Below, piece by piece: positions 47,618 through 61,092 of a DNA stretch of 64,000 bases (its first letter is position 1; the number at the start of each line of letters is the position of its first letter). The translations under genes and the position numbers were made by a program. The notes beneath the pieces were generated by a model. The model was not told where the DNA came from, did not search any database, and was given only the letters and a program-made list of their open reading frames with translations. The stretch is from positions 1,240,001-1,304,000 of the forward strand of contig CANTUR010000675.1 of the NCBI GenBank assembly GCA_947683625.1, read 5' to 3'. Origin of the DNA: Mallotus nudiflorus. Taxonomy: Eukaryota; Streptophyta; Magnoliopsida; Malpighiales; Euphorbiaceae.

Positions 47618-48479
47618 CCTAATTTCATGTAATAGAAGAATTTAACATTAGCAAATCTATTTCTCTTACGAACATAACCATGTCTTGCATGAGTGTTATG
47701 AGTGTTAATTCTTCTGGAATATAAGGTCTAGTGTGGGCATATAATTTACAGCTACAAATATGCATTAATCATTGAGGTTTAATACTCATGTGTGAATGCC
47801 TTTTATGCCACATGTATAGATGGTGAGGTTGTGATTCCTAAGCCTGAGCTTTAAAACTTGAGCCTTAGCAATAATAATATTTAATAGATATATCTTAGTT
47901 CAAAGGTTCTTAGACTCTTTTTTCTCATTACCTTAAACTTTGAGACTCATCTCATAAGGGATAAACAATGAGAGTATAGAGGTGTTAACAAATTTGAAAG
48001 GGGCTTGATGTAGAGGCTCCACTCACTAAGTCTAAATATCATGTTTGAGGACCTTTGACAATCCAAAAGATTACCAAGGTTTTCTTTACCTTTCTAAAAT
48101 TTAAAAAGAGATTTTTTAATCTTTAAAATCTTTTTTGAAGTAACTTATTTCTTTCTTAAAATTATCCTTTAAAGAATATGTAATGTTCAAATGATGAGAT
48201 AATTTTTTATTTAAGATGTTAACATTTGAAAATTATTACTTCAACTCCTTAAAAATCTTGGTTATTTTTGAAAACTTCTTATTTATTAATTTTTTAAAAA
48301 GCAATTTATGACATCTTAGAGCCAATTTTCCTATCATAAAGCTTTCATTATTAAGTTCCTCATTATTATTTATCAAAATAATGTTTAAAATCATCATAAG
48401 AGGAAATGGAAGAGAAAATTACCTCATTTTTATCTTAAATGGCCATAAAACAAAAATTAGTTAGCTATTATTAATCTTC

Positions 48480-49420
48480 TTGCCTATAGGATTCGAATGA
48501 GTCATTCCAAGTGGTTTTGAAAGTTTAAGACACTCAACTCTAATATGAGCTAGCTTTTTGCACTTATAACAAGTGACCTCTTTGATTTTCTTAAAGTCAC
48601 AATGTTCTTTTGACTTTGCCTAGTTCTTCTTTCTTAAGAATTTTTTGAATCCCCTTATGAGGATGGCAAGCTCCTCATCATCCTTACTTAATTCCTTAAG
48701 ATCTTCTTCACCACTTGAGTCTTAAGAGGCTTTGAGGGTTATGCTTTTCTTTTTTTTTTTTTTAATCTTTGTCTTCTTTTTCGCATTCTATTTACCTTAA
48801 GGTAAGATAATGAGTAAGAAGCTTACCAATGAGGATATTTATTGGAAGTTTAGAGAGATCATGAGCTTCCTTAATATAGGTTATTCTTGATTCCCTATCT
48901 TTCTTGGACAATACCCTTAATATCTTAGTGTTGACTTCCTTGTTAAAGTAGTGCTTGCATAATTTTTTAATGTTTTTAAGAAAGCATTTAACTGATTGGT
49001 CATTTAGTTATTATCTCATTAAACTTCATCTTGAACAATTCATAGTCATACACATGGAGTTACAGCTTTTTAGATCTTACTTGAATGTGGCTTTCATAAT
49101 AATTCCCTAAAGTTTCAAAAATCTCCTTGGCCAATATACAATATTGTATATTGTCCCCTTTCTCTTTTGACATTGAAGCAAAGAGTATGGTCATGGCCTT
49201 TTTATTCTTATAGTTTTCTTCTTTTTGATCAAGTGAAAATTTCTTTCTCTTTTATGGTACTTCAACATTATCCACTCTTTTCATAAGAGGACTCCAACCA
49301 TCAAAAACTACATCTCAAAGTCTCACAGGATTATTACTCAAATAGAGCTCCATTTTATACTTCTAATAAGGATAATCATTATCATTAAAAATGGTTTAAA
49401 AAACTTAAAATTTAGTTGTT
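48480..49420 (-). pseudogene. Sirevirus-type Gag remnant
   Basis: Minus-strand pieces in several frames follow the order of Sirevirus gag: a segment near 49210-49100 resembling the ALFASMSKEK...LAKEIFETL part, one near 49075-49010 resembling the HVYDYELFKMKFNE part, then KILRVLSKKDRESRITYIKEAHDLSKL (in pieces) near 48925-48845. The CCHC zinc knuckle CYKCKKLAHIRVEC at about 48575-48530 still has all four ligands. Many stops and shifts separate the pieces. A remnant of the Pro-rich 'WIVKGPQT' type linker lies near 48060. Confidence 0.65.
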
Positions 49421-49872
49421 CACTCTCAATGATCTTTAGTTCTAGTAATTAAGTACCTAGAATACAAGCTTTGATTCCAATTAGCCTTAGAGGGGGAGTG
49501 AATATGGATTTTTTATTGAACAAGGAGAAAATTAAATAATAAAAGGAAAATTAAAAGAAAAAGAGAATAGCATAAGATACAAAGATTTATAAAGGTTTGG
49601 ATTCTCAATAATCCTACTTCTCTACCTAACTTATCCCTAAGTTAGGATTTTAAACCCTAATTTATTAATTAAAAATTAAATTAGTATTTTTTCAAGGCTC
49701 AATGCCAACCTTAATAACCACCTAGAGTTTTACACAAAGTTCACTCTTGAACCTATCAACCAAAGTGTTTTTAAGATTCACACTTCAACTTAAGTTGATT
49801 TAGATCCTCACTACCCCCTTTTTTTAGCATAAGAAAAGTATATAGAAAAGATTTCCTATCAACTATCACATA

Positions 49873-50007
49873 TGTAATAACTCGAATTTGCGTGATGATG
49901 ATGATGATGATGATTATTATTATTATCATTATTATTATTATTATAACATTTACTGTTGATATTATATTATTATTACTAGTATAATTATTTTTGTTATTCT
50001 TGTGTGA

Positions 50008-50063
<56 letters not shown>

Positions 50064-51979
50064 AAAAGAAGAAAAGCCTAGTGGGACCGTGTGTGTGTGT
50101 GGGGTTGTGATTTAAAAAAGAAGAAAGTGGTCTACATATAGAAAAAAAATTAAGGGAAGGCAGCAATAGGAGTTGGAATTCTGGGGTGGTAAATTTTTTT
50201 TTGTAACCAAAACTTTTCTTCTTCTCCATTAACCACCCAAGTGACCTCCGATTAATTCCAAATTTGAACCATAGATTCATGTCACTCTCCTCATCACTCA
50301 AGTGGCTTTCGTTTTGTAAGAAATGGCTTGATAAAGTGCAATTTTAGCTTAGATCAATCAACATTTCACCTTAATTTTGGACTATTTCGATGGTTTTCAT
50401 ACTTCATGGTCACTACCAGTGTGTTCTTCTCATTATCAGGTGTCCATAGCCACCAACCATGCATTTTATCTCCATCTCTAGAAATTTCTGTGAATTTTTA
50501 GGTAATTTTTCTTTAATTTTTTGATCCATGAATTCTACGTATATTTTGAGTTGTTTGAGGCTTTAGATGTGTCTTATAAATTATAGGGAATATTTTGGCA
50601 TAATTTTTTTGGTCAGGTGTTGTGTTTTTGGTGAGAATCCGGTGGATCCTGCTAGAACTTTGACAAATAAATATTATCAACCTAAGAAAATTTTATGGAA
50701 CTATTTTTAATAAAAAGTATAAATTGTGATTATCAATTTCCATGAATGGAGTTTAGTTTAGTTCTTTACGGATTTTGAGAAATAAATCTCAGAAAGGTTG
50801 TAGTAGAAATTATTTAATTTTCATTTAAATTAGTGAAATTGTTGGAGATAAATTCCTTTAGCCTCAAAAGTTATATTTAGGATATTTCTAAATCCATTTT
50901 ATAAATTCCTTGATTTTAATAACTTTTCCAAAAATTTGAAAATTTTTATACATTTTATTTGTTATACATAAGTATCTTTTAAATAAATACTATTTATTTT
51001 AAAGAGTCCAAAAGCAAGAAGTGCCAAGTTGAGGTAGCCGAAGACACGTAGGCTAACACGCACCACCTGTGAGTTAATTTTATAAAATGTTTGTTGAAAG
51101 TATATAAATGAGATTTTTCATGAGATAAATATATTATTTAAGTTACGCTTATAAATTAATTATGAATATGAATATTTCAATGAGCATGATATATTGATTA
51201 TACTATTGCCAAGGATTTTAAGAAGATGCTTTAGCTTGATTTCATTTTATTTTATTTTAATTATTTATGATATGTATGTTTTGGAGAAAAATGGTAGAAC
51301 ATCGCACTGGTGGGTGTCACCAAGACTATGTGTGCTTGGCCATTGATTGATTGTGAGCCCTAGTTAAGTAAGACTCTTTGGGCAAAATTATTGATTATGA
51401 ACCCTGGTTGAGTAAAACTCTTTAAGCAGGTATATGTCTACTAGTTGGACCTTGGCCAAGCTTGCTCTCTGGGCACCAGTAAATAATTGGTGTAAGAGAC
51501 TGACTGTGGTTGGACCTTGGTTGAGTTACTCTCCAAGACCAACAGTCATTTAGATGTAAAAAAGCTGAAAGGTAAGTAGAATTGAGGTTTAAGGTTCTAC
51601 TATAATTTCCACTATGGTTTTATTTACTATATAACATTGTTTTTGGCATGGACTATTTTTATACTTAAGAGATTTATAAATTTTGGAAAGGTATTTATAT
51701 AAATAAATTTTTATTAAAGTAAAGGATTTCAATTATCTATTTATTTTAATTAATGGTTTTAAATAAGTATTTTAAAACCAACATACATTTTATAACATTT
51801 ATTCTCTCAGTGAGGTCTGATTCCCCTTAATTTAATTTTTCTAGGACCTCACAGTCAGAATGATCCTAGTAATCATTTGTGCCAGGTTTTTTCTTCTCCG
51901 ACTATTTTATATAGGTCTATTTGATATTGTATTATGTATTTAAATTCTAGAACATCGCAGTAGTTGACCATCTTGTATA
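49873..51979 (+). repeat. Tekay-like LTR, interrupted by a Tork-like copia element
   Basis: Starts TGTAATAACTCGAATTT inside the Sirevirus-like LTR. It aligns in order with the Tekay-like LTR at 39308-41360: the block near 51050-51090 matches 40185-40215, 51285-51345 matches 40440-40495, and 51765-51920 (with AGGACCTCACAGTCAG) matches 40945-41075. It stops at 51979, where the copia LTR begins. I could not find its continuation to the right of the copia element. Inside, a GAT/ATT triplet run and (TA)n at 50009-50060 are present. No gene is found. Confidence 0.7.
50009..50060. repeat. (TA)n microsatellite
   Basis: An uninterrupted TA run of about 52 bp, shortly after GAT and ATT triplet repeats (49893-49945), inside the Tekay-like LTR. 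Confidence 0.95.
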
Positions 51980-53692
51980 TGCTAGCATAGATGTGATATA
52001 GTGCCATTCTAGTAATGTATAATGACATTATAAATTATCCCAATGGTAATAAAAGAATATTCTATTATTTAAAGTATTTATTTAATTGAGTATTTATCAA
52101 TTAGCATCATGTTAAATATATTCATTATCAAGAGTTAATAATATGAGCTATGAATTTATTTAGTACATATGCTATAAAATGTTCATAGTCAAATAATTTA
52201 TATTTGGGTAATATTAATTAGACTATCACCTTTATCTATTTTCCTTGATTAGTATGAGATACTAATAGTGGGAGGTAATGAGTCTCATACTACTTAATAT
52301 GAGATATTAGAATAGACATGTCAATACTCATATGATGGGTGGATTGAACAGTGACGCTAGATATGTGATCACATGGATATTCACTTGTTGTCAATTATCA
52401 TAATCTAGTTCATAATGGTGCATGTAGTCCTTTGTTCTGAGGTGACATTGTCATCCACATTTAAGTGTTTAGATTTTGTTATCGCTTACATACTTATGTT
52501 ATTCACACATGGGTATATGGCGTGTGGTGGCTTTAAAAAGTTAAATGTAGGGATGAGTGTCCGACCAAGATGAGATTCATTACCTAGAGTGAACCGGGAT
52601 AACATCCTATAATATCTAAGTCTTTTCTTGATCAAAGAGTTCCTGGTCAAAATAAACATAACAGTTTAAAAGAGTTCCAGTGCTAGAAAGAGTTTCTAGT
52701 ATTGATTGCGTTTTAATCAAAAGATAGAACTTGAGATGAGGTCATAAAATATAGCTATTAGAGTTTGACCAATCCTTGACTCTAGGCTATATCGGGATTC
52801 TCTAATGGAGGGATTTTAGTGCATAATAATTATGACCAAGGGGTTCATGTGAATTAATGAATACATTCATATCTAATTGGGTAGTTGTGATATCGATGCT
52901 AGGGGTCACTCACAACTTATGAGAACTAAATGTGAATAATTGAGATTTTCACATTTAGACTTAAAAGGAGTTTCAAATAATATTAAGTGTTGATATTATG
53001 TTCTCATTACTAATTAGACATGGACCTAGTAAGTCATACCTAAAACATTTTACCAAATCTCTTTATATTAATTTAATTATTGATTAAAGAGTTTAATCAA
53101 TTAATAAAGATTAATGAAATTGGATTTTTACATAAAGCAATAATTCTAGCATATCATGAAATCTAATTTCAATGAAAGGTTTAATTATTAATTTATGCTT
53201 AATTAATATGAGATATTAATTAATAAATTAATAATGTCCATATATTGTTTTCTTAATTACTTGGACTAATGGCCCAAGTGTCATAGACCTAGGCCAAAAA
53301 GTGTTTTAGACTTAAGATTAGACTAAGTATTTGATCAAGCCCACTTAATGCATTTAAGTCCATTTAGTTTATGAAATGGACTTTAGGTCAAGAGTTAGCC
53401 CAATGCATTTAAGTCTACTTGATTAATGCTATGGGCTTTGGGTCAACAATTGGCCTAATGCTTATAATTTTTAAAAATAATAAATAAAATATATATTTTT
53501 TTTTTATTTTCTTCATGCCTTCTATTGTAGAAAGCCTTGTCCATTATTTATGTTTATTTAACTTGTCTAATACTAACAGTTTGAGAGTTTTAAGACAAGA
53601 ATTATTCGATACAAGACAAAAAGAGGTTAATATTCACCAAGAATATCATAATCAATATATTGTGATTTAGTTGAATACAATAAATTAAAACA
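51980..53692 (+). repeat. 5' LTR of the Tork-like element, shorter copy
   Basis: Starts TGCTAGCATAGATG. It aligns with 61093 onward up to about 53470 (= 62570), then skips about 1.08 kb and aligns again at 53473-53692 with 63650-63872 (TTCTTCATGCCTTCTATTG, then AATATCATAATCAATATAT). Either this copy lost the segment or the other gained DNA. Confidence 0.75.
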
Positions 53693-53699
53693 TTTGACG

Positions 53700-56095
53700 G
53701 GTGTTTCGACTCATGACAAAGGGTGGTCGTGCCAACTCATGACAAAGTGTGGTCGTGCAGACTCCTTATGGGTGCACCGACTCGTGATAGAGGGTGGCCG
53801 TGTCAACTCATCACGGGCATGCCTGTAGACGGCGGGGTTTAGCGCACGTCCAAGATTTTAGCAACTACAACATTGTTTGAGCTTAGGGTTCTAGAGAACA
53901 CACTAAATATTATCACAAAGACATGACGTGGAGATGAGGAGTCGCCACCCAGGGTAATAACTGGGACAAATTGAAAAGGTGGTACTCGATTCCCTAAAAG
54001 AAAGCTAGCACCACAACTAGGAGATTCTGGATACGGAATACCAACTTCTTTTAGTCTTTTGTTCATTTAGAATTACTTTATGAATTACTATCTTATTCTC
54101 TATTTACATGCAATTTCACATAAATCCAAAACAATAAACTCCAAGGCAAACCAGTCATGAAATATACAAGTAAATAATGCATTCAATAAATCACATAATC
54201 CCTAAGTTAGTCTAATCTACATGGATTTTAAATAAATGAGCTAAATCTATATGTTTTAATTTATAAGTGAACCTAAAGACCTAATTCCTTTTGATTTTAA
54301 TTAAATGAACCTAAGTCTATTAATTTTAATAAAAATAGGCTAATTCTACATGTTATGAAGGTATTCAAATTAGTGGGCTTAATTCTATAGGTTTTAATTA
54401 AATAATGATGTTAAATCTACAAATTATGAAAAAGGTTTAAATTAAGTGGGCTAAATCTGTATTAATTAAATTAAATTAGGTGCGCCTATGTCTAATTAAC
54501 TAAATGGGCCTAAGAATATTTCTAACCTAAAATCTAATTAATTATGGACATAAAATATATTTTAATTAATTAAACTTAATTAATTATTAAGTGAGATGGG
54601 CTAAAAGAATAAATTAAAACCTAAAGTGGGCTTAAGACCCAAAACACACAAAAATAATAAATAAAACCCAAAAACAACTAAAAACATAAAAGAAACAATT
54701 AAACAAGATCAAACAAATAATTAAATTAATCCTTACTAAAACCCTAATTTTTATTAACATGCAACCTAAATTAATCTACTTCCTTCATTGATTTTAAATG
54801 ATTACCAAATTGAAACCTAATTTTACTAACCGATTTAATAAAAAAAATAATGTAACCACACATATAGTTTTATTACTATTCTCACTATTGGGGTTATTAC
54901 ATTAACCCACAAAACAATTAATAAAATAACAATGAAGAATAAAGTAAAAATAAAGATAATAAAAATAAAAATAAAACCCTAGAAACTAAGTCTCTACAAA
55001 ACTTTATTCATAGTCTTCTGTGGACTTCTAATGAAATTCATCTCCCTCACATGATCACCATGCATTTTCCGCCATAATCACCACAAAACATAAAATAAAA
55101 TAAGAATTAATGAATAAATTATGATAATAGCTAAACATAAATAAAAATAATAACGTAAAATAATCGAAGAAATAAATAAATAAAAGAAGAATAGAAAAAT
55201 AGAAAAATATGATATGCTTATGGATGATTTATGGTGCTCCTCAGATTTGTGGTTCACCGTTCTTGCTAAATCTTCGAATCTTTTCTTCAAAAATTCTTCA
55301 CGAGTCTTAAATTAATTGATGAATCAAAAAGAATTTTTTGATTAAAAATAAATATAAGAAGAATAAAATCACGTTTTTCTTCCTCTCTTCTCCTTCTTTC
55401 TTTTCTACGCTCCTCCCTTTTCTTTTTTTTCTACACTCTTCCTCTTTCTTTTTTTTCTTGTCAACTCCCTTTTTCTAGTGGAATTAGGAAGCCTAACCCT
55501 AATTCTAATGTGATTCTCATTCCTAAAGTGTATTTAGGAATTTTAAACCAATTAGGATTGAATTAATTAGGAAATTTAAGCCACCTAAAACACTAAATTG
55601 GAAGTAATTAAAAATAGAAAAAATGAAAGAATTCAATTCCGACCGGGATTGTGTAATTCCGATCAGAATTGTACAATCCCGATCGGAATTGTTATAATTT
55701 CGATCGGAATTACATAATTCCGGTTGGAATTATGGAATTCCGATATGCATTTTTTTAACATTTAATTACAAAAAGGCCCCCGTAGAAATTTAAATTTTAC
55801 AATTAGGTCCTACAAAAGAACTTTGCGATTTAGTCCCTGAAAACATTAAATTCTTCCTTTAAAATTCCTTAGAATTTTTTAAAGATTAAGTATCGAAGAC
55901 ACTTTCATCATTGGAGTCCTTTGCTGCAACCATAATATGTCATTCTGAAATTAGGTGTCTATAATGCTGACTCGTGACAGAGAGCGCCCATGCCGACTCG
56001 TCACCACTATGTCAACTAATAACAGAGGCAGCATGTGCTGAGTTAATCTTGAGTCAATACAGTGGTGCCGAGTTGTGTCCAAATCCCTCATTGGG
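53700..56095. repeat. Minisatellite of about 27-30 bp units, split by a solo LTR
   Basis: Units of the form GACTCATGACAAAGGGTGGTC, with drift, run from 53700 to 53823 and resume from 55964 to about 56095 (GCTGACTCGTGACAGAG, then GCCGACTCGTCAC). Both halves read in the same direction and register. The array lies in the leader of the Tork-like element. It is interrupted by 53824-55963. Confidence 0.75.
53824..55963. mobile_element. Solo LTR of a Tat-like Ty3/gypsy element (2140 bp)
   Basis: Starts TGTAGACGGCGGGG and ends GGTGTCTATA (normally ACA), with target duplication atgcc (53819-53823) and atgct (55964-55968). It is homologous along its length to 42638-44835. An array of palindromic units of the type AATTCCGATCGGAATT lies at about 55630-55745. 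An open frame on the minus strand at 53839-54066 and others are chance. It has no internal region. Confidence 0.87.
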
Positions 56096-57157
56096 ATACT
56101 TTGGGGCCTTCAAAATGCATGTTTTTTATTTGATATACATGTATGGAATGATCATGGTCTTTATATTATATCCTAAGTTTGTAATAATTATTCTTTTTAT
56201 TATTAGTTATGTAATTGAGTGTTAATTACATAGAACTAGGTTGTAATATTCACCTTGGAATGCCAAGGAATGATTGTACATCACAAGAGTTGTGAAATGG
56301 AGCTTGAAGAGTTCAAGTGGGAGATCCATCAAGATGGAGGCAATGTAATTTATTCTAAAAATTAGAATAGGTTTCTATAATACCAATGATCAGTTTATAT
56401 TTGTGCATTCATTATGCATGTTAAATGTATATATGTGATATATATGTTAAAACATGCAATATGCATATGTGATATGTGTATGTATTCCATATGAAGTATA
56501 TATGTGATATATGCAATAAAAAAATGGCTAACGTGCAAAGTGAGACCTTATATAAAGACCTGAAAATCCTCCAAACCAAATTTAGGTCTAAGCTTTCCAT
56601 TGGAGCAATAACTTTCATGGTTTTGGACTATGTGCATCGATTGTGGATATGTAAGGATGTATATGAGATCCAAGAGATTCATGCAGTGTTATTGTTAAGC
56701 ATAAGATGTTGTGGGTGTACAGACATACTACATGCCAAGAATAGCAAATAGGCGTACCTGAGATATACAGTGTTCAAGTTTATACACTTCACTAATCCAA
56801 TGGTATGGACCAAACCAATGCTAAAGGCCAAGAATGGCAATGTGTACCTAAGAACTATAACATTAGGAGTTGGATTGATGATATCTCACATGAGATATGA
56901 TGAACAAGAGTTATTCACTTAATGAAAACTAATATTCCAAGAATAGTAAAGTGTACCTAAGGAATATTAGTAACTCATTAAGAACTTCATCACCAACTAG
57001 AAATCAATCCAACAAAGGATTTCCGTTTTCTACCTTAGAAGTGTAGAATTCACCAAGTTAATTGGAGATGATTATAATTAAAGACCAAATCTAATGGTTT
57101 TATTACAATGTCATGGGACTAATCAATCTTGTTATGCTTTTTTAGAAATTTAATAAT
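56096..57157 (+). other. Untranslated leader of the Tork-like element
   Basis: No gene is supported. Three copies of a phrase related to CCAAGAATAG-AAAGTGTACC occur at about 56735, 56830 and 56940. The minor open frames here (for example 56476-56751) have no recognisable domain. No standard primer site was found. Confidence 0.5.
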
Positions 57158-57967
57158 ATGAGATCTTTAAACCCATTAAGCATCATTCTTGATAACAATA
57201 GACTCATTGGGCCTAATCTTGTTGATTGGCTTCGTAATCTAAAAGTTATATTGGCCTTTAAACGCATACTATATGTTTTGGAACAAAGTCCTCCCAGACC
57301 CCTTCCACCTCATGCTTCCCAAGAGGAACATAACACTCTTGCAAAATGGAAAGAAGTTGATATGCAAGCACGTTGCATTATGTGGGCTTTTATGAGCAAT
57401 GAAATTCATAGGCAACATGAGAAGTACACTAATGCAAGGGAATCTTACTTCACCTACAAGAGTTGTTTGGTGAACAAACTAGGACCGCTAGATATAAGAT
57501 ATCTAAGCAACTTTTTCTATGCTAAAATGAAGGAAGATGATGATGATGGAGCATATGTAAATTCTATAATTCATTCCATAAAGGAACTTAAGAGTCTAGA
57601 TTTCATGATGGATGCTTAACTTAAATAGATTTGATCTTAAAATCCCTTTCAAACTCATTTGGGTAATCTATTGTAAATTTCCATATGAATAAGACTGAGT
57701 GAACCCTTGAAAAATTATTAAACATGCTTTTGACGGCCTAAAAGGCTATTCACAGTAAGAAAAGGAAGGATGTAGCTTTGATTACCTCTTCTAGTAGGAC
57801 TAAGAAGAGTAAAGGCAATAAAAGCAAGAAAGCTAAAGCAAAAGTTCCTAAAGCTTTAGGAGGTATTAGAAAGAACAAAGGCAAAGAAAAGGTTGAGAAA
57901 ACCAATAAGGGAAAATGTTTCTTTTGTGATGGAAAGGACATTAGAAAAGAAATTGTCCAAAGTTCCT
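57158..57967 (+). pseudogene. Gag remnant of the Tork-like element
   Basis: The frame from 57158 opens with a copia gag N-terminus: ILDNNRLIGPNLVDWLRNLK, then VLEQSPPRPLPP and DMQARCIMWAFMSNE, ending at 57619. A gap with stops follows, then a Lys-rich stretch (57778-57900). The zinc knuckle near 57915 keeps only its first half (GKCFFCDGK). A one-base loss shifts the frame, and a TAG replaces the Trp normally found after the knuckle His. Confidence 0.75.
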
Positions 57968-58059
57968 GAAGTCTCTTTAGACTAAAGGAAAGGATAAGAT
58001 TGGAGAAGGTGAGAATTTCTCTAATTTATTTATTTCTAAATGTTATAATAGCTCATCTA

Positions 58060-61000
58060 AGGCATGAGTATTGGATACCGGTGCTAGTTTTCATATATGT
58101 TCTTCTTTGTAAGATCTAGTAAGTGAAAGATGGTTGGAGTCAAATAAGGTGACTTTAAAGCTTGGAGATGGAGCAAGTGTTGCTACTAAAGCTATGAGAA
58201 CCAACTCTATTGACTTATATCATCATGTTTGTTGTTGGAAAATGTTTTATATGTACCTAATGCTTATAAGAACATCATCTCTATTTCCAGTATGACTAGA
58301 AAAGGATATAAATTTTTATTTGAAAGAGAATAATGAGATAATTGGCATGGGTTATGTATTACATGATCTTTATTATATTAATAATAAATCCAATAATAAT
58401 CATTATCCAACTAATTTGAATGTTGTGAATACAATGCTAATTGATAATGCCTCTAATCTAAAATATCTATGGCACTTGCAATTAGGTCACATTGCAGATG
58501 ACAGAATCACATAGTTGGAAAGGATAGGAATCTTGAGTAATCTTAAATCTGCATCCAATCTAACTTGTGAGGCATGTATCCAAGGCAAGATGACCCGGTC
58601 ACCATTTTTTGGACAAATGGAAAGAGCTAAAGAAATTTTGGAAATCATACAAAGTGATGTATGTAGGCCATTCCACTAAATGGAAAGAGGCGGGTTCTAC
58701 TACATCATTACCTTTATAGGTGATCTATCAAGGTTTGGACATTTATGTTTGATGAAACATAAAAATGAATTCTTTGAAAATTTCAAGGAATTCAAGGTCC
58801 AAGTAGAGAACCAAATGGGAAAAAGTTTTAAAATCCTTTTATTGGATTAAGGAGGTGAATACTTAAGTATCTAATTTATGGAGTTCCTTAAGGAACATGG
58901 CATTATATCACAACTAACTCCACCTGGAACACCTCAACTCAATAGTGTGTCCAAAAGGAGGAATCGAACCCTAATATATGTGGTTTGATAAATGATGAGC
59001 TATACATATTTGCCTACTTTCTTTTGGAGTTTTGCATTACAAACTGCCATTTACATAATAAACCACATTCCATCTAAGTTTGTTTCTACCACTCCATACG
59101 AGATATGGCATGGTAAAGCACTAAGTCTCAAGCATATTAAGATTTGGGGATGCCTAGCCTACATCAAAAGGTTGAAAACAGACAAATTAGATGCAAGGTT
59201 AATTCAAGGTAGCTTTATTGAATATCCTAAAGAAAGTTTAGGGTATTATTTCTATCTTCCTACTGAATAAGTTGTTGTTGTAAGAGAGTTGCCATATTTC
59301 TTGAGAAAGAGTTTCTTTAAGAAGGTGGTAAAGGAAGGAAGATAACATTAGAAGAAAAGTCTTTTAATGATGCCAATCAAGTTGATCAAATGGATATAGA
59401 TCAATCCCAAGCGTCTAATCCCACTGAAAATATCATCACACCAACTCCTAAAAAGTCAGGTAGGATTTTTTGTATGATATGTAAGAGTTGCATATGCATA
59501 AAGAAGACAATTATGATGATGATCCTATAACATTTGAAGAGGCTTTATCAGATAAAGATTCTTCTAAATGGCTTGAAGTAATGAAATCTGAAATGGATTC
59601 CATGTATGTAAACCAAGTTTGGACACTTGTTGATCCACCTAAAGGTATTGTACGTATAGGTTCTAAATGGATCTTCAAGAGAAAGATTAGTGTAAATGGA
59701 AAGGTTGATACCTATAAAGTAAGGCTTGTAGCAAAAGGGTTTCACCAAAGAAAAGGGATCAACTATGAGGAGGCCTTCTCGCTAGTAGCCATGCTTAATT
59801 CCATTCAGATACTTCTTGCCATTTCTGCACACTATGATTATGAGATTTGGCAAATGGATGTTAAAACTGCTTTTTTTAACGGTTATATTGAGGAAGAGAT
59901 TTATATGGAACAACCTATAGGTTATGAATCTAATAAAGGTTCTAAAGTGTGCAGGCTTAATAGATCTATTTATGGTCTAAAACAAGCTTCAAGGAGTTAG
60001 AATCATCATTTTGATAAAGCCATACTATCATTTAGTTTTATCAAGAATGAAGATGAGCCTTATGTGTACAAGAAGGTTAGTGGGAGCCAACTCACTTTCC
60101 TTGCATTGTATGTGGATGATATTTTATTAATTGGGAATGACATTGGCATGCTTACAAATGTGAAACTATGGTTGTGTAAATCTTTCTCCATGGAAGACTT
60201 AAAGGAGGCTACTTATATTCTTAACATTTGAGTTTATAGAGATAGATAAAAAAGAATGATAGGTTTATCCCAAAGTCTTTACTTGGAAAAGGTGTTGAAG
60301 AGGTTCAACATGCTTGATTCCAAGAGAGGACTGTTACCATTTATCTAAGGGTATGTCACCCAAGACACCCGAGGAAATGGAGCAAACGGCCAAAGTTCCT
60401 TATACTTCATCTATAGGAAGCTTAATGTATGCTATGTTATATACAAGGCCTGATATTGCTCATGCTATTAGTGTGACTAGCAGATTTCAATCCAATCCAA
60501 GATTAGAACACTGGATAGCAGTTAAGTCAATCTTTAAGTCCTTGAGAAGGACTAAAGATTTAATTTTAACTTATGGAGGAGTTGATTTACAAATAGATGG
60601 ATTCATAGATTCTGATTTCCAATCAAATATTTATAATGGAAAATCTATCTCTAGGTTTGTTTTTATCTATAATGGAGGTGTAGTGAGCTGGAAGAGTTCC
60701 AAGCAAGGCGTCACTACTGATTTTACTATAGAAGCCAAGTATATAGCCGCATCAGATGTCGCTAAAGAAGCTGTTTAAATTAAAAGGTTCATTACCGAAC
60801 TAGAAGTTATTCCTTCCATTAAGTCCCTAATTCCTCTCTATTGTGACAATAATAGAGCCATTGCTTTGGCAAAGGAACCGAAGTCTTACAAAAAATCCAA
60901 ACACATAGAAAGACACTTCTATATTATCTGAAAACTTATTAGAAAAAGCGACATCATCATGCAAAAGATAGTTTCAAATGATAATATGGTTGATCCATTA

Positions 61001-61072
61001 ACCAAGGCGCTCACTCAGTTACAGTTAGACCATTATCTTGAGAAGATGGGTCTTAAATGTTGTAATGAATAG
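58060..61072 (+). pseudogene. Pol remnant of the Tork-like element
   Basis: Pieces follow the copia order. Protease is LDTGASFHICSS (58073). The pre-integrase zinc part has LWHLQLGHIADDR and CEACIQGKM (58468-58590). Integrase core pieces are QSDVC, GDLSRFGH, GGEYL and PPGTPQLNSV; then TYLPTFFWSFALQTAIYIIN and IWGCLAYIKR (58992-59270). Reverse transcriptase runs from 59488 (KWLEVMKSEMDSMY, GSKWIFKRKI, WQMDVKTAFFNGYIEEEIYM, LYGLKQ-type SIYGLKQAS) with YVDD at 60109-60120. RNase H follows (YTRPDIAHAIS, IDSDFQSN, VSWKSSKQG, LYCDNNRAIALAKEPKS, ADPLTKAL-type VDPLTKAL), to TAG 61070-61072. At least a dozen stops and shifts make it non-functional. Confidence 0.85.
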
Positions 61073-61092
61073 TGCAAGTGCTAGTGCGAGAT

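Larger units (their letters stand above)
45900..49872 (-). mobile_element. Sirevirus-like Ty1/copia element with gag only, minus strand
   Basis: The LTR-like blocks at about 45900-47000 and 49485-49872 are direct repeats. Shared phrases run in order from GTGAATATG through 'CTCTACCTAA' and 'AAGGCTCAAC(A/T)CCAACC' to 'TTTCCTAT(T/C)AACTAT'. The right copy is cut at 49872 by another LTR. The minus strand inside the right copy has a primer-site-like TGGAATCAAAGC (49468-49479), followed by gag. No protease-to-RNase H region remains between gag and the left LTR, so it is either a gag-only derivative or a deleted copy. Clade is inferred from gag. Confidence 0.6.

Noticed and set aside
53700..53823. 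Regular short repeats as a CRISPR-like array
   Set aside because: Units drift, there are no unique spacers of constant length, and the context is a plant retrotransposon leader. It is a minisatellite.
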